NCBI GenBank assembly: GCA_030066015.1
Contig: JASJCL010000005.1
Location: 1 to 64,000 of the forward strand
Direction: 5' to 3'
From: Desulfosarcinaceae bacterium
GTDB lineage: Bacteria > Desulfobacterota > Desulfobacteria > Desulfobacterales > Desulfosarcinaceae
DNA: 64,000 nucleotides
Positions within the stretch are counted from its first letter, which is position 1, and every line of letters starts with the position of its first letter. The position numbers were made by a program, and so were the translations under genes. Below the pieces are notes generated by a model. It searched no databases and was not told where the DNA came from. It saw nothing but the letters and a program-made list of their open reading frames with translations. Below, in pieces: positions 42,675-51,641 of this stretch.

Positions 42675-43409
42675 TCACCATAAAAACGCCATGCCACCAT
42701 ACCGCGCGAGAAAAGCGATCACCAGGTTCGTAAAGCCGTGGACGCAGACGCAGGCCCAGAGACTGCCCGTGCGGTGGTAGAGCCAGGTGGTCAGGGTGAA
42801 GTACGCCACCGCCGATAGATACTCGCGGGGCTGGTGCCCGCCCGCAAACACGAGGGTGGCCAGGAGAACGCTGAAGGCGCTGATGGGCAGCCGGGTGGAG
42901 ATTTCGGGGGTCTGGTCGAGGGTATCCAGAATGGCGTCAACGATGCCTTTACCGGGGCGCTGACGGCCCGCCTGGTGAAACCAGCCGAGGAGATAGGCGC
43001 GGGTGAAGAGCTCTTCAAAAAGGGCCACCAGAACAACCGAGTTGAAGACCCGCAGCCAGAAGTAAAGGGGACGAGCGGGCGTCGTGGACGATAGGGAGGT
43101 CAGATCCAGTAGTCCCCCGGCGGAAAGGAGGTATAGGGGGCCGATCCATGCCAGCAGGGCGATCGGCAGGCAGGCGACGGCCGCCAGGAGAACCTGTCCA
43201 TTGAAGGGCCCCAGACGATAGTGGCGCCGGAAGAGAAGCAGCGCGCCGCCGGTGAGGAGGCACTTGGCCACCTGGGCGACCGCCACCGGCAGCCAACTCT
43301 GGGGAATGGTGGCGATGGCCACGAAGATCAGATAGGGGCCCACAAAGGCCGGGGCCAACTCTTTGAAACTGCGGTCATGGGGCAGCGGATTGCGCGTGAT
43401 GGCAGTCAA
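42675..43409 (-). CDS. CPBP-family intramembrane metalloprotease
   Basis: A 244-residue polytopic membrane protein with about seven helices. The start is probably TTG at 43409, nine bases after AGGAG; no ATG fits. The CPBP/Abi motifs are present: FEELFTRAYLLG (EExxxR), FAGGHQP and CVHGFTNL with the metal-binding His. Relatives process or degrade membrane-embedded peptides (CAAX proteases, bacteriocin immunity). The context gives no substrate. Confidence 0.8.
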   Translation of the reverse strand: MTAITRNPLPHDRSFKELAPAFVGPYLIFVAIATIPQSWLPVAVAQVAKCLLTGGALLLFRRHYRLGPFNGQVLLAAVACLPIALLAWIGPLYLLSAGGLLDLTSLSSTTPARPLYFWLRVFNSVVLVALFEELFTRAYLLGWFHQAGRQRPGKGIVDAILDTLDQTPEISTRLPISAFSVLLATLVFAGGHQPREYLSAVAYFTLTTWLYHRTGSLWACVCVHGFTNLVIAFLARYGGMAFLW

Positions 43410-43824
43410 ACCAGATCTCTCCTAAAATTGGGATTGAGGTGTCCCGATCAGTGAAGCAAGGAGTGCACCAAGATGTCATTTCCATCCAGCAGCGGGGCGA
43501 AACACCCTTTTGGCGCCATTTATCCGGCGCACCGGTAACAACGGGCGGCGCTGCAGTGATCGGCGCCCGGCACCCCACTGGGATGCGGGTCGTGTCTGGG
43601 TATTTTTTTTCATAAACCGGGTCAAATTATGGAGGGTTTTTACCCATGGTTTGGGAGCAAGGTCCCCGCCGGCGATCGGCAGAAGGCCGACGCCGGGGGA
43701 TCAAAAGCCTTGACCCACCAAACCATTTTATCCTATCAATATTTCAACATATCATCATTGAATAAACATTGTTCATAGTCTGTAGACCTCATTAGCGCTT
43801 GCCTTTGTACTGCCACAAGAGCGG
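43410..43824. other. Regulatory region upstream of the liv operon
   Basis: About 415 bases. After a run of eight T at 43602-43609 comes the hairpin at 43669-43696, then an AT-rich tract 43720-43790 (ATCCTATCAATATTTCAACATATCATC-like), which must carry the liv promoter. TTGAAT at about 43757 is a possible -35, but no convincing -10 follows. No gene seen. Confidence 0.45.
43669..43696 (+). promoter_or_regulatory. Strong hairpin upstream of the liv operon
   Basis: CCGGCG pairs with CGCCGG and, after one bulged A, TCGGC pairs with GCCGA around the loop AGAAG: 11 bp in all. No T-run follows (GGGATCAAAAGCC), so it is not a classical terminator; it may be a leader structure or a site for DNA bending. 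Confidence 0.5.
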
Positions 43825-44880
43825 ATGGCCATGGATCTGAAGCAGCACTACTATGAAGATGTAAGCCTATTCTCTTCTGCTACCATTGTGTTCTGGTTCA
43901 CCGCCCTGGCCCTCTTCCTGGCCCTCTTCCCGTTAGTGGTCAAAAACTACTATATCTATCTGGCCAACTACATCGCCATCAACATCATCATCGTACTGGG
44001 CCTCAATCTGCTGGTGGGCTTCACCGGTCAGATCTCCCTGGGACACGCTGGCTTCGTCGCCATCGGGGCTTACGGCACCATCATTTTGATGACCAAGGTC
44101 CATCTGCCGTTCCTGCCGGCACTCCTCGCGGCGGCCTTGATCGCGGCGCTCTTCGGTTTCCTACTGGGGTTGCCCGCCTTACGCCTGGAGGGCCCCTATC
44201 TCTCCATCGCCACCCTGGGTTTCGGGCTGACGATCACGCAAATTATCGGCCGTATGGATCTCTTCGGCGGTCGCGAAGGACTGCATGCACCTGCCTTGAC
44301 CATCGGTGCCTGGCACCTCGATACCGACGTGGACTTCTACTACCTCCTGATCCCCCTCACCGGCCTGCTCACCCTGGCGGCCCGCAATCTCACTCGAACG
44401 CAGGTGGGGCGGGCCTTCATTGCCATTCGGGATGCCGATATCGCCGCTGAAACCATGGGCGTCAACCTCCTATACTACAAGACCCTGGCCTTCTCGGTGA
44501 GCGCCTTCTATGCCGGTATCGGCGGCGGGATGTACGCCTTTGTCCTGCGGTTTGTGGAGCCGGAGATCTTCACCCTGATGATGAGTATCATGTTTCTCGC
44601 CATGGTGGTGGTGGGCGGACTGGGCTCCATCATGGGGGCCATTGCCGGCGCCACCCTCCTCTCTTGGCTCGATCTGCAGCTGCGCAACATCCTGGATATT
44701 CCCTACCTGGGAGATTGGCTGACAGCGCTGTCGCAGAGTTACTTCTCCATCACTGGGGTCTCCAATATTCAATTTATCGTGTTTGGCATGATCATGATCC
44801 TCATCATGCTTTTTGAACCGCTGGGCATCTATGGCATCTGGCTGCGGACCAAAATCTATTGGCGCACCTGGCCGTTTTAG
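43825..44880 (+). CDS. livM: Branched-chain-type ABC transporter permease
   Basis: A 351-residue inner-membrane permease of the LivM family. About nine helices; signature segments NLLVGFTGQISLGHAGFVAIGAYG, PALRLEGPYLSIATLGFG and the EAA-like loop AIRDADIAAETMGVNLLYYK. The start is ATG at 43825 or 43831. It opens a six-gene operon (livM, livH, binding protein, livG, livF, acyl-CoA synthetase) whose last member suggests that the substrate is a carboxylic acid rather than an amino acid. Confidence 0.93.
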   Translation: MAMDLKQHYYEDVSLFSSATIVFWFTALALFLALFPLVVKNYYIYLANYIAINIIIVLGLNLLVGFTGQISLGHAGFVAIGAYGTIILMTKVHLPFLPALLAAALIAALFGFLLGLPALRLEGPYLSIATLGFGLTITQIIGRMDLFGGREGLHAPALTIGAWHLDTDVDFYYLLIPLTGLLTLAARNLTRTQVGRAFIAIRDADIAAETMGVNLLYYKTLAFSVSAFYAGIGGGMYAFVLRFVEPEIFTLMMSIMFLAMVVVGGLGSIMGAIAGATLLSWLDLQLRNILDIPYLGDWLTALSQSYFSITGVSNIQFIVFGMIMILIMLFEPLGIYGIWLRTKIYWRTWPF

Positions 44881-45041
44881 GATGATGCCATCGTCAAATC
44901 GTCGCCGCGTGAGATCGAAAGATCACAACGCCGCAAATAGAAAAGCCGTCTGGCGAATGTCGATTGTGCCGTGGGACCCATTCCCCGATCGCTCGCCCGG
45001 TTCCTGGATCGGCCATTTTAAGGGGGTATCAGCAGCAAGGG

Positions 45042-45917
45042 ATGCTTGATTTTCTCCAGATGATCCTCAGTGGTATCGCCGTGGGCAGCTCCTACGCCCT
45101 CATGGGGATGGCCATGGTGCTGATCTACAAAACCTCGGAAGTGCCCAACTTCGCCCAGGGAGAGATGGGACTGCTCTGCGCCTACTTCACCTATATGCTG
45201 CTGGATGGCTTCGGGGTCGCCCTCGAGATCGCCATTCCCCTGACCCTGGCGGTGGCCTTCGCCCTGGGCGCCGTGTTGGAATTCGCCGTCTTGCGGCGGG
45301 CAAAGAACCCGAGCGTTTTGTCCATGATCGTTATCACCATCGGTATGGAGATGGTTCTCCTCGGTTTGGTCTCCTGGAAATTTGGCGCCGATCAGAAGAC
45401 CCTCCCCTTCCCCATCTCACCCTACGACAGTGTCGCCTTGGGTGATATTTACATCTCCAGTCTGGAGCTGCTCACCTTGGGAATCGCCCTCATGCTGATG
45501 ATCGGGCTGTTCATCTTCCTGCGCACCACCCGGCTCGGCATGGCGATGAAAGCCACCCAGCAGAATTTCAACGCCGCCAAACTCATGGGGATCCGGACCC
45601 ATCGAATCATGATGCTGACCTGGGGGATCTCCGCAGTGGTCGGCTGCATCGCCGCCCTGCTCATCGCGCCCACCATCATGCACCCGTACATGATGTGGGA
45701 CCCCCTGTTGAAAGGGTTCGCCGCCGCCGTCATGGGCGGCATGACCTCTCTGCCCGGCGCCATCGCGGCGGCCTATCTTCTGGGGATCATTGAAAACCTC
45801 TTCGGCGGCTACGTCTCCATCGAATTCAAGGCCGTGGTGGCCTTCGCCATCATCGTGCTGATCCTGTGTGTCAAACCGAGCGGGCTCTTCGCCCGCCACT
45901 ATGTCAAAAAGGTCTAA
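45042..45917 (+). CDS. livH: Branched-chain-type ABC transporter permease
   Basis: A 291-residue permease of the LivH family, starting at the ATG at 45042 (MLDFLQMILSGIAVGSSYALMGMAMVLIYKTS). Typical motifs are VPNFAQGEMGLLCAYF and the coupling loop TRLGMAMKATQQNFNAAKLMGI. It forms the heterodimeric channel with LivM. A leader gap of 161 bases separates it from livM and no separate promoter is evident. Confidence 0.93.
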   Translation: MLDFLQMILSGIAVGSSYALMGMAMVLIYKTSEVPNFAQGEMGLLCAYFTYMLLDGFGVALEIAIPLTLAVAFALGAVLEFAVLRRAKNPSVLSMIVITIGMEMVLLGLVSWKFGADQKTLPFPISPYDSVALGDIYISSLELLTLGIALMLMIGLFIFLRTTRLGMAMKATQQNFNAAKLMGIRTHRIMMLTWGISAVVGCIAALLIAPTIMHPYMMWDPLLKGFAAAVMGGMTSLPGAIAAAYLLGIIENLFGGYVSIEFKAVVAFAIIVLILCVKPSGLFARHYVKKV

Positions 45918-45935
45918 CTCAAGAGAGGGGGCGCT

Positions 45936-47132
45936 ATGCGAGAGAAGTTCAGCGGGATTTGGCGTATCGTGGCAGTCGTTTGTCTCCTGATCCCCGCAGC
46001 GGTCCTGGCGGAGGAGGGAGTCACCGATTCCGAGATCCATATCGGACAATGGGGACCCCAAACCGGCCCGGCAGCCGCCTGGGGATCGGTGGCCCGGGGC
46101 ACCGATGCCTATTTCAAGATGATCAACGCGCAGGGGGGGATTCATGGCCGCAAGCTGATTCATCACATGTTTGACGACGGCTACAATCCGGCCAAGACCA
46201 AGGCGGGCGTCAAGGAGTTGCAGGAGGGCACCGGCATGTTCGCCTGGGTCTCCGGCGTGGGCACCTCGCCCGGAATGGCGGTCAAGGAGTATCTCATGGA
46301 GCGGAAGATTCCCTGGGTGGGGCCCTCGGCCGGTTCGCTGCAGTGGATCACGCCCCCGCAGAAATATCTATTCGCCGTTTACCCGCTGTACGCCATGGAA
46401 GCCAGAACCTTGGTTCGGCACGCGGTGAAGCAAATGGGCCTCCAACGGGTGGCGGTGGCCTACCAGAACGACGAGTATGGGAAAAACGGTCTGCGCGGGG
46501 CCCAGGAGGAGTTGCAGAAGCATGGGCTGGCGCTGGTCGCCGAGGTGCCGGTGGAGGTCAAGGATACCGACATGAAACCCCACGTCATGAAGCTGCGCAA
46601 GTCCAACGCCGACATGGTGCTACTGTGGACCAGTGTGAGCCACGCCGTGCGTATCGTGGGGGTCAGCAAGGCAATGAAGTTCGCCCCGCAGTTCATGAGC
46701 ACCAGCACCTGCTCCGACTTTCCCCTGATGATGCACATCTCCAAAGGCTTGTGGGAGGGCGTCATCTGCGCCACCTTCGGCGAGTTGCCGGACAGCCAGA
46801 AAGCGCTGTTGCAGACGTACAGGAAAGACGCCTATGAGGCCTTTGCCGCCAAAGATGAGCGCTGGGGCCTGTTCTTTTATGCCGGCATTATCTTCGCCGA
46901 GCCCTTGGTGGAGGCGATCAAGCGCTGTGGTCCGGAACTGACCCGCGAGAAACTGGTCCAGGAACTCGAAGGACTCCAGGATTTCCGGGGCATCGGTCCC
47001 ACTGTCAGCTACAAACCCTTCGATATCAACGATCCCATGAGCCGTCAGGGAACCCAGGAGACCATGTTGGTACAGTGCCTGGCCGACGGTAAGGCCAAAA
47101 ATCTGACGGGGTGGATCGTGATGTCGGAGTAG
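45936..47132 (+). CDS. ABC transporter substrate-binding protein, LivJ type
   Basis: A 398-residue periplasmic binding protein with a signal peptide at about 8-25 (VAVVCLLIPAAVLA). The mature start VTDSEIHIGQWGPQTGPAAAWGS and INAQGGIHGRKLIHHMFDDGYNPAKT are typical of the HAAT/LivJ subfamily found beside acyl-CoA synthetases in anaerobes. The binding pocket residues are not those of a classical leucine-binding protein as far as can be seen by eye. Ligand likely an aromatic or branched carboxylate; not provable here. Confidence 0.9.
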   Translation: MREKFSGIWRIVAVVCLLIPAAVLAEEGVTDSEIHIGQWGPQTGPAAAWGSVARGTDAYFKMINAQGGIHGRKLIHHMFDDGYNPAKTKAGVKELQEGTGMFAWVSGVGTSPGMAVKEYLMERKIPWVGPSAGSLQWITPPQKYLFAVYPLYAMEARTLVRHAVKQMGLQRVAVAYQNDEYGKNGLRGAQEELQKHGLALVAEVPVEVKDTDMKPHVMKLRKSNADMVLLWTSVSHAVRIVGVSKAMKFAPQFMSTSTCSDFPLMMHISKGLWEGVICATFGELPDSQKALLQTYRKDAYEAFAAKDERWGLFFYAGIIFAEPLVEAIKRCGPELTREKLVQELEGLQDFRGIGPTVSYKPFDINDPMSRQGTQETMLVQCLADGKAKNLTGWIVMSE

Positions 47133-47170
47133 CCGCTCACCGCTGCACCGCAAGGTGTGATGGAGTGCCC

Positions 47171-47989
47171 GTGTCCTTTTTCGCAGTCGATAGTCTGTCG
47201 ATCCAGTTTGGTGGCCTTAAGGCCCTCGACGCCGTCTCGTTCGCGGTCGATCCGGGGGATATCTTCGCCCTGATCGGCCCCAACGGGGCCGGCAAGACCA
47301 CCCTCTTCAACTGCATCGGTGGCATCTACCGGCCCGACAGCGGCACCATCCGCTTCGAAGGCAAGGACTTGGTGGGCAGGACGCCCGACCGGGTGGCCCG
47401 CCTGGGCGTCGCCCGAACCTTCCAGAACATCGAGCTGTTCCATCGCATGAATACCATGGAGAACATCATGATCGGCCGCCACCTCTTCATGCGAACGGGC
47501 CTCTGGCACGGCATCACCATGTGGGGGCCGCGATCCTTTGCCGGCCGGGAGGAGACCCGTCATCGCCGCCGGGTGGAGGCGCTGATCGACTTTCTGGAAC
47601 TCCAGGCCGTACGGGACAAAATCGTCGGCGGCCTGCCGTACGGCACGCAAAAACGCATCGAACTGGCACGCGCCTTGGCGCTGGAGCCCAGGCTGTTGCT
47701 GCTGGATGAGCCCTGTGCGGGGATGAACACCGAAGAGAAGCAGGATATGATTTTCTGGATCAAGGATATCCAGGCGGAACTGGGGGTGACCATACTGCTC
47801 ATCGAACATGACATGGGCATGGTGATGGATATCTCCGACCGAATCCTGGCCCTCAACTTCGGGCAGAAGATCACCGAAGGGTCCCCCGATCAGATTCAGC
47901 AGCACCCGGAGGTGATCCGTGCCTATCTAGGGGAACCCTGCCACGACACCGGCCATCAAACTGGCATCAGCGGGGAGGCGCCGCGGTGA
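47171..47989 (+). CDS. livG: ABC transporter ATP-binding protein
   Basis: A 272-residue ATPase. The GTG at 47171 with GGAG five bases before it is the best start. Walker A GPNGAGKTT, the Q-loop TFQNIELF, a signature in GGLPYGTQKRIELARAL (the variant of LivG proteins) and Walker B LLLLDEPCAG with the H-loop IEHDMG. LivG proteins carry the C-terminal extension seen here (IQQHPEVIRAYLGE). Its stop overlaps the livF start (GTGA). Confidence 0.94.
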   Translation: MSFFAVDSLSIQFGGLKALDAVSFAVDPGDIFALIGPNGAGKTTLFNCIGGIYRPDSGTIRFEGKDLVGRTPDRVARLGVARTFQNIELFHRMNTMENIMIGRHLFMRTGLWHGITMWGPRSFAGREETRHRRRVEALIDFLELQAVRDKIVGGLPYGTQKRIELARALALEPRLLLLDEPCAGMNTEEKQDMIFWIKDIQAELGVTILLIEHDMGMVMDISDRILALNFGQKITEGSPDQIQQHPEVIRAYLGEPCHDTGHQTGISGEAPR

Positions 47990-48762
47990 GCGCACTGTTG
48001 GAGATCCGCAACGTCGAGACGTACTACGATCTCATCTACGCCCTGAGAGGGGTCTCGCTCACCATAGAAACGGGACGCATTACCACGATTCTGGGCAACA
48101 ACGGGGCCGGCAAATCCACCATCCTCAAGACCGTCATGGGGCTCATCGATGATCAACCCGACAAGGGCGAGATCCACTTCGCCGGCCAGCGCATCGACGG
48201 CCGGGACACCGAATGGATCATGCGCCGGGGAATCAGTTTCGTGCCCGAGGGCCGTGAGGTGTTCGAAGAACTCAGTGTCCGCGAAAACCTTCTCCTAGGT
48301 GCGTATACCCGCAGGGATCGCCGGGCGATCCAGGCCGACATGGAGTGGATTTTCGGCCTCTTCCCCGTCCTCAAAGAGCGCACCCACCAGTGGGCCGGCA
48401 CCCTCAGCGGCGGAGAGCAGCAGATGCTGGCGATCGGTCGCGCCCTCATGAGTCGGCCCAAAATGCTGCTTCTGGACGAACCGTCCCTGGGGCTTTCGCC
48501 GCTGCTGGTCAAGGAGATTTTCGCCATCATCGAGACGATCAACGCCAAGGGGGTCACGATTCTGCTGGTGGAGCAAAACGCCCGCATGGCCTTGTCGGTG
48601 GCCCACGAGGGCTTGATCTTGGAGAACGGTCGCTTTGTCCTTCAGGGCAGCAGTGCAACGCTGCAGGCTGACAAGAATGTGCAGGAGTTCTATCTGGGGA
48701 TGCACTCCGAGGCGGCCGTAAAGGGCTACCAACGTTGGAAACGAAAGCGGGCGTGGCGTTAA
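47986..48762 (+). CDS. livF: ABC transporter ATP-binding protein
   Basis: A 258-residue ATPase starting at the GTG at 47986, overlapping livG by four bases. Walker A GNNGAGKST, Q-loop near ISFVPEGREVFEELSV (typical of LivF), signature LSGGEQQMLAIGRAL, Walker B MLLLDEPSLGLSP and H-loop VEQNA. Partner of LivG in the heterodimeric motor. The acyl-CoA synthetase gene begins at the very next base after the stop. Confidence 0.95.
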   Translation: MSALLEIRNVETYYDLIYALRGVSLTIETGRITTILGNNGAGKSTILKTVMGLIDDQPDKGEIHFAGQRIDGRDTEWIMRRGISFVPEGREVFEELSVRENLLLGAYTRRDRRAIQADMEWIFGLFPVLKERTHQWAGTLSGGEQQMLAIGRALMSRPKMLLLDEPSLGLSPLLVKEIFAIIETINAKGVTILLVEQNARMALSVAHEGLILENGRFVLQGSSATLQADKNVQEFYLGMHSEAAVKGYQRWKRKRAWR

Positions 48763-50568
48763 ATGAAAGGCCCACCGACCACCACCGGACGCCTGCTGGC
48801 GGAGACGGCCCGCGCCCACCCCGCGCGGGTGGCCATGCGCCACAAGAACCACGGCCTCTGGCAGGAGATTAGTTGGGCCGCCTACCATGAAGCGGTGCGC
48901 TGCCTCGGTGCCGCCCTTATCGATCGTGGAATTCAACCCGGCGACCGGGTGGCCATCATCGGCGACAATAGCCCCGAATGGGTCTTCATCGATATGGCGG
49001 TCCAGAGCGTGGGCGCCGTGAGCGTGGGCATCTATGCCACCAACGCCTGGGAGCAGGTCCAATACATCGTCCTGCATTGCGGGGCACGCCTGCTCTTCGT
49101 GGAGAACGAGGAGCAACTGGACAAGTGGCTGCACTTCCGCGACGCGGCAGCGTGTCTGGAAGGCGTTGTCGTTTGGGATACCAAAGGCCTGCGCCAGTTC
49201 AAAGATCCCATGGTTTCGACCCTGGATGAATGGCGGGTAGCCGGACGAAGGTGCGACAAAAAGGCGCCGGACGGGTTTGAACAAAGACTGGCGACAGGCG
49301 ATCCCGCGGAGGTTGCCGTACTGATCTACACGTCGGGAACCACCGGGCCGCCCAAAGGCGCCATGCTGACCCATACCAACGTGACCTGGATGGCCGAGGC
49401 CGTGGCCCGGGCCAACCCCATTTACCGGGACGACGCCGTGCTCTCCTTCCTGCCCCTTTGCCACATCTTCGAGCGGCTCTTCTCGGTTTTTATCCACATC
49501 GCCCATGCCTACACCGTCCATTTTGTGGAGAAGGCCGACACCGTTACGGACAACATGCGGGAAGTTTCGCCCACCATCGGCTATGCGGTTCCGCGAATTT
49601 GGGAGAAATACTACTCGGCGGTCAAAATTCGCATGGCCGATGCCACCTGGTTCAAACGCACGGTGTTCAATGTGGCGATCGGTGTCGGCGCCAGCTGGGC
49701 CACCCGCCGCATGGCACTCGAACCGGTGCCAGTCTGGCTGAGAGCGGGCTACCTGCTGGCCTACGGCGCCGTCTTCCGCAAACTCAAAGAGCGATTGGGC
49801 TTCGAGCGCATGCGGGTTGCCTATTCGGGCGCGGCGCCGATTTCGGGCGAAGTATTGCACTTCTTTCAAAGCATTGGCATCAATCTCATCGAGGGCTACG
49901 GGCAGACCGAAGGCACCGGCGTCACGACGCTGTCGCGCAGCGATAGGGTCAAATTCGGGTCGGTGGGCAAGGCCCTGGAGGGCACCCGCCTCCGCATTGC
50001 CGCTGACGGTGAGATTCTGGTCGCATCGCCGGGCGTGTTCAAGGGGTATTTTGACAATCCCGCCGCCACCGCGGACGCATTGCGGGAGGGCTGGCTGCAC
50101 ACCGGGGACGTGGGCCGCCTAGATGAGGACGGCTTTCTGACCATCACGGATCGCAAGAAGGACATCATCATCACCGCCGGCGGCAAGAACATCACCCCCC
50201 AGTATATCGAGAACAAGCTCAAGGCCAGCATCTATATCAACGATGCGGTGGTGATCGGCGACCGGCGCAAATTTCTTTCGGCCCTCATCGCCATCGATGA
50301 AGACAACGTGGTGAAGTACGCCCAGGACCATAAGCTGCAGTTCGCTACCTACCGCGACCTCACTGTCCACGAGGGTGTCCGGGACCTCATCAGTGCGGAA
50401 GTCGCGGCCGTCAACACGGCCCTGGCGCGGGTCGAACAGATCCGCAAGTTTCGATTGATCCCGAAGAAGCTGTATGAGGAGGATGGCGAGGTGACCCCCA
50501 CCATGAAGGTCAAGCGGAAGTATATTCACCAGGCGTTTGAGGACCTCATTGAGGAGATGTATGCCTAA
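48763..50568 (+). CDS. Long-chain-type acyl-CoA synthetase (AMP-forming)
   Basis: A 601-residue ANL-superfamily ligase. AMP-binding P-loop YTSGTTGPPKGAM, A5 motif GYGQTEGTG, A7 WLHTGDVGRLDEDGFLTITDRKKDIIIT with the hinge and C-terminal lysine in PTMKVKRKYI. It resembles FadD15/bubblegum-type long-chain ligases. As the last gene of the liv operon it probably converts the imported acid to its CoA thioester, which traps it and starts beta-oxidation-like degradation. Chain or ring specificity cannot be read from the sequence. Confidence 0.93.
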   Translation: MKGPPTTTGRLLAETARAHPARVAMRHKNHGLWQEISWAAYHEAVRCLGAALIDRGIQPGDRVAIIGDNSPEWVFIDMAVQSVGAVSVGIYATNAWEQVQYIVLHCGARLLFVENEEQLDKWLHFRDAAACLEGVVVWDTKGLRQFKDPMVSTLDEWRVAGRRCDKKAPDGFEQRLATGDPAEVAVLIYTSGTTGPPKGAMLTHTNVTWMAEAVARANPIYRDDAVLSFLPLCHIFERLFSVFIHIAHAYTVHFVEKADTVTDNMREVSPTIGYAVPRIWEKYYSAVKIRMADATWFKRTVFNVAIGVGASWATRRMALEPVPVWLRAGYLLAYGAVFRKLKERLGFERMRVAYSGAAPISGEVLHFFQSIGINLIEGYGQTEGTGVTTLSRSDRVKFGSVGKALEGTRLRIAADGEILVASPGVFKGYFDNPAATADALREGWLHTGDVGRLDEDGFLTITDRKKDIIITAGGKNITPQYIENKLKASIYINDAVVIGDRRKFLSALIAIDEDNVVKYAQDHKLQFATYRDLTVHEGVRDLISAEVAAVNTALARVEQIRKFRLIPKKLYEEDGEVTPTMKVKRKYIHQAFEDLIEEMYA

Positions 50569-50644
50569 TACGATAGTGGGTGGAAGGGTAAAACCGCAAG
50601 AAGCGTTTCACAAGCCGTTGAAAGCGCCCACTTGCCGCAACTGA

Positions 50645-50676
50645 AAAAGGCGGCCCCCATCAGGGAGTCGCCTTTT
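50645..50676 (+). terminator. Rho-independent-like terminator of the liv operon
   Basis: AAAAGGCG pairs with CGCCTTTT across a 16-base loop, so the arms provide both the A-run and the T-run. It starts 77 bases after the acyl-CoA synthetase stop and may also serve transcripts arriving from the tRNA side on the other strand. Confidence 0.7.
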
Positions 50677-50690
50677 GTATCGGGCATGTG

Positions 50691-50765
50691 TGGAGGCGGC
50701 ATCCGGATTCGAACCGGAGAATGGAGGATTTGCAGTCCTCTGCCTTACCACTTGGCTATGCCGCC
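50691..50765 (-). tRNA. tRNA-Cys (GCA)
   Basis: On the minus strand a 75-base cloverleaf reads GGCGGCATAGCC at the 5' end, anticodon arm GGACTGCAAATCC with anticodon GCA, the T-arm GGTTCGAATCC, and the 3' acceptor TGCCGCC followed by U73 and an encoded CCA. U73 is an identity base of cysteine tRNAs. Confidence 0.96.
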
Positions 50766-50793
50766 ACGTTGTTAATTCGCCACGTTGTTAATT
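50762..50793. repeat. Two tandem 16-base repeats between the tRNA genes
   Basis: CGCCACGTTGTTAATT occurs twice head to tail; the first copy overlaps the 5' end of tRNA-Cys by four bases. It looks like a local duplication of the tRNA leader. Confidence 0.75.
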
Positions 50794-50824
50794 CGCCGCT
50801 GTGCTCCGTCGCCACAAAAAAAAA

Positions 50825-50899
50825 TGGAGCGGGAAACGGGATTTGAACCCGCGACTTCGACCTTGGCAAGGTCGCACTCTACCACTGAGTTATTCCCGC
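50825..50899 (-). tRNA. tRNA-Gly (GCC)
   Basis: A 75-base cloverleaf on the minus strand: acceptor GCGGGAA with TTCCCGC, D-arm AACTCAGTGGTAGAGTG, anticodon arm CGACCTTGCCAAGGTCG with anticodon GCC, T-arm GGGTTCAAATCCC, U73 and encoded CCA. Probably co-transcribed with tRNA-Cys. Confidence 0.96.
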
Positions 50900-51051
50900 T
50901 CAGTGGGTCTGCTTTTTATAGAGTTACGACCGCCTTGTCAAGGGAAAAAAGCGGTCCCAGAGGGGTGCCGGCGGCGCTTCGAAAGCCCATTGCGCGGCAG
51001 CCCACTACCGAAAATATCCACTTGTAATTTAAACGAATTAGACCATAAGGC

Positions 51052-51636
51052 CTAATCCTTGAGCAGGGTCCGAAAGCGGTAAAAATAGTCTCCGCCGGAC
51101 CACAGGGTGAACACCAGCGCACCCCAGAGGAAAAACATGCCGATAACGTGAAAATCGATGCCGAGATAGCGGTAATGAATGAGGAGGGGAATGATGGCCG
51201 CGATCTGAAATCCGGTCTTGTACTTGCCCAGCCATGAGGCGGACACGTCGGCACGGTTCTGAGCGATGATACTGCGCAAACCGGTAACGGCCAATTCGCG
51301 CCCGATGATGATGACCACCACCCAGGCCGGTATCCAACCCAGACTGGACATCATGATCAGCGCACTGGAGACGAGCAGCTTGTCGGCCAGGGGATCCATC
51401 ACCTTGCCCAGATTGGAGACCAGCCCCAGCTCCCGTGCGAAGAAGCCATCCAAATAATCGGTGATGGCGGCAAGGCTGAAGACCAGGGCCGCTGCGAAAG
51501 CCGTCAGCCGATTTGGCATGAGCAACAACAGCACGATCACCGGAGAGGCCACGATGCGGAAGAGGGTCAGGTTGTTGGGATCGCTGACCAGCCGCGCCAG
51601 GCGTTCTTTGCTAAAGTAAGACATCGACATCGGCAT
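51052..51636 (-). CDS. pgsA: CDP-diacylglycerol-glycerol-3-phosphate 3-phosphatidyltransferase
   Basis: About 194 residues; possible ATG starts are 51636, 51630 and 51624 and none has a good ribosome site. The CDP-alcohol phosphotransferase signature DGxxAR-8-GxxxDxxxD is exact (DGFFAR, then LGKVMDPLAD). Six helices. Makes phosphatidylglycerophosphate, the first committed step to phosphatidylglycerol and cardiolipin. It follows the aldolase gene, whose stop is six bases away from the first ATG. Confidence 0.92.
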   Translation of the reverse strand: MPMSMSYFSKERLARLVSDPNNLTLFRIVASPVIVLLLLMPNRLTAFAAALVFSLAAITDYLDGFFARELGLVSNLGKVMDPLADKLLVSSALIMMSSLGWIPAWVVVIIIGRELAVTGLRSIIAQNRADVSASWLGKYKTGFQIAAIIPLLIHYRYLGIDFHVIGMFFLWGALVFTLWSGGDYFYRFRTLLKD

Positions 51637-51641
51637 TGACG

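Noticed and set aside
48295-50100. A 601-codon open frame antisense to the acyl-CoA synthetase.
   Set aside because: It mirrors the synthetase codons; no motif or start signal supports it.
50691-50899. The two tRNA genes as an integration site for an island.
   Set aside because: No direct repeat of a tRNA 3' end was seen nearby, and the flanks are core metabolic genes.
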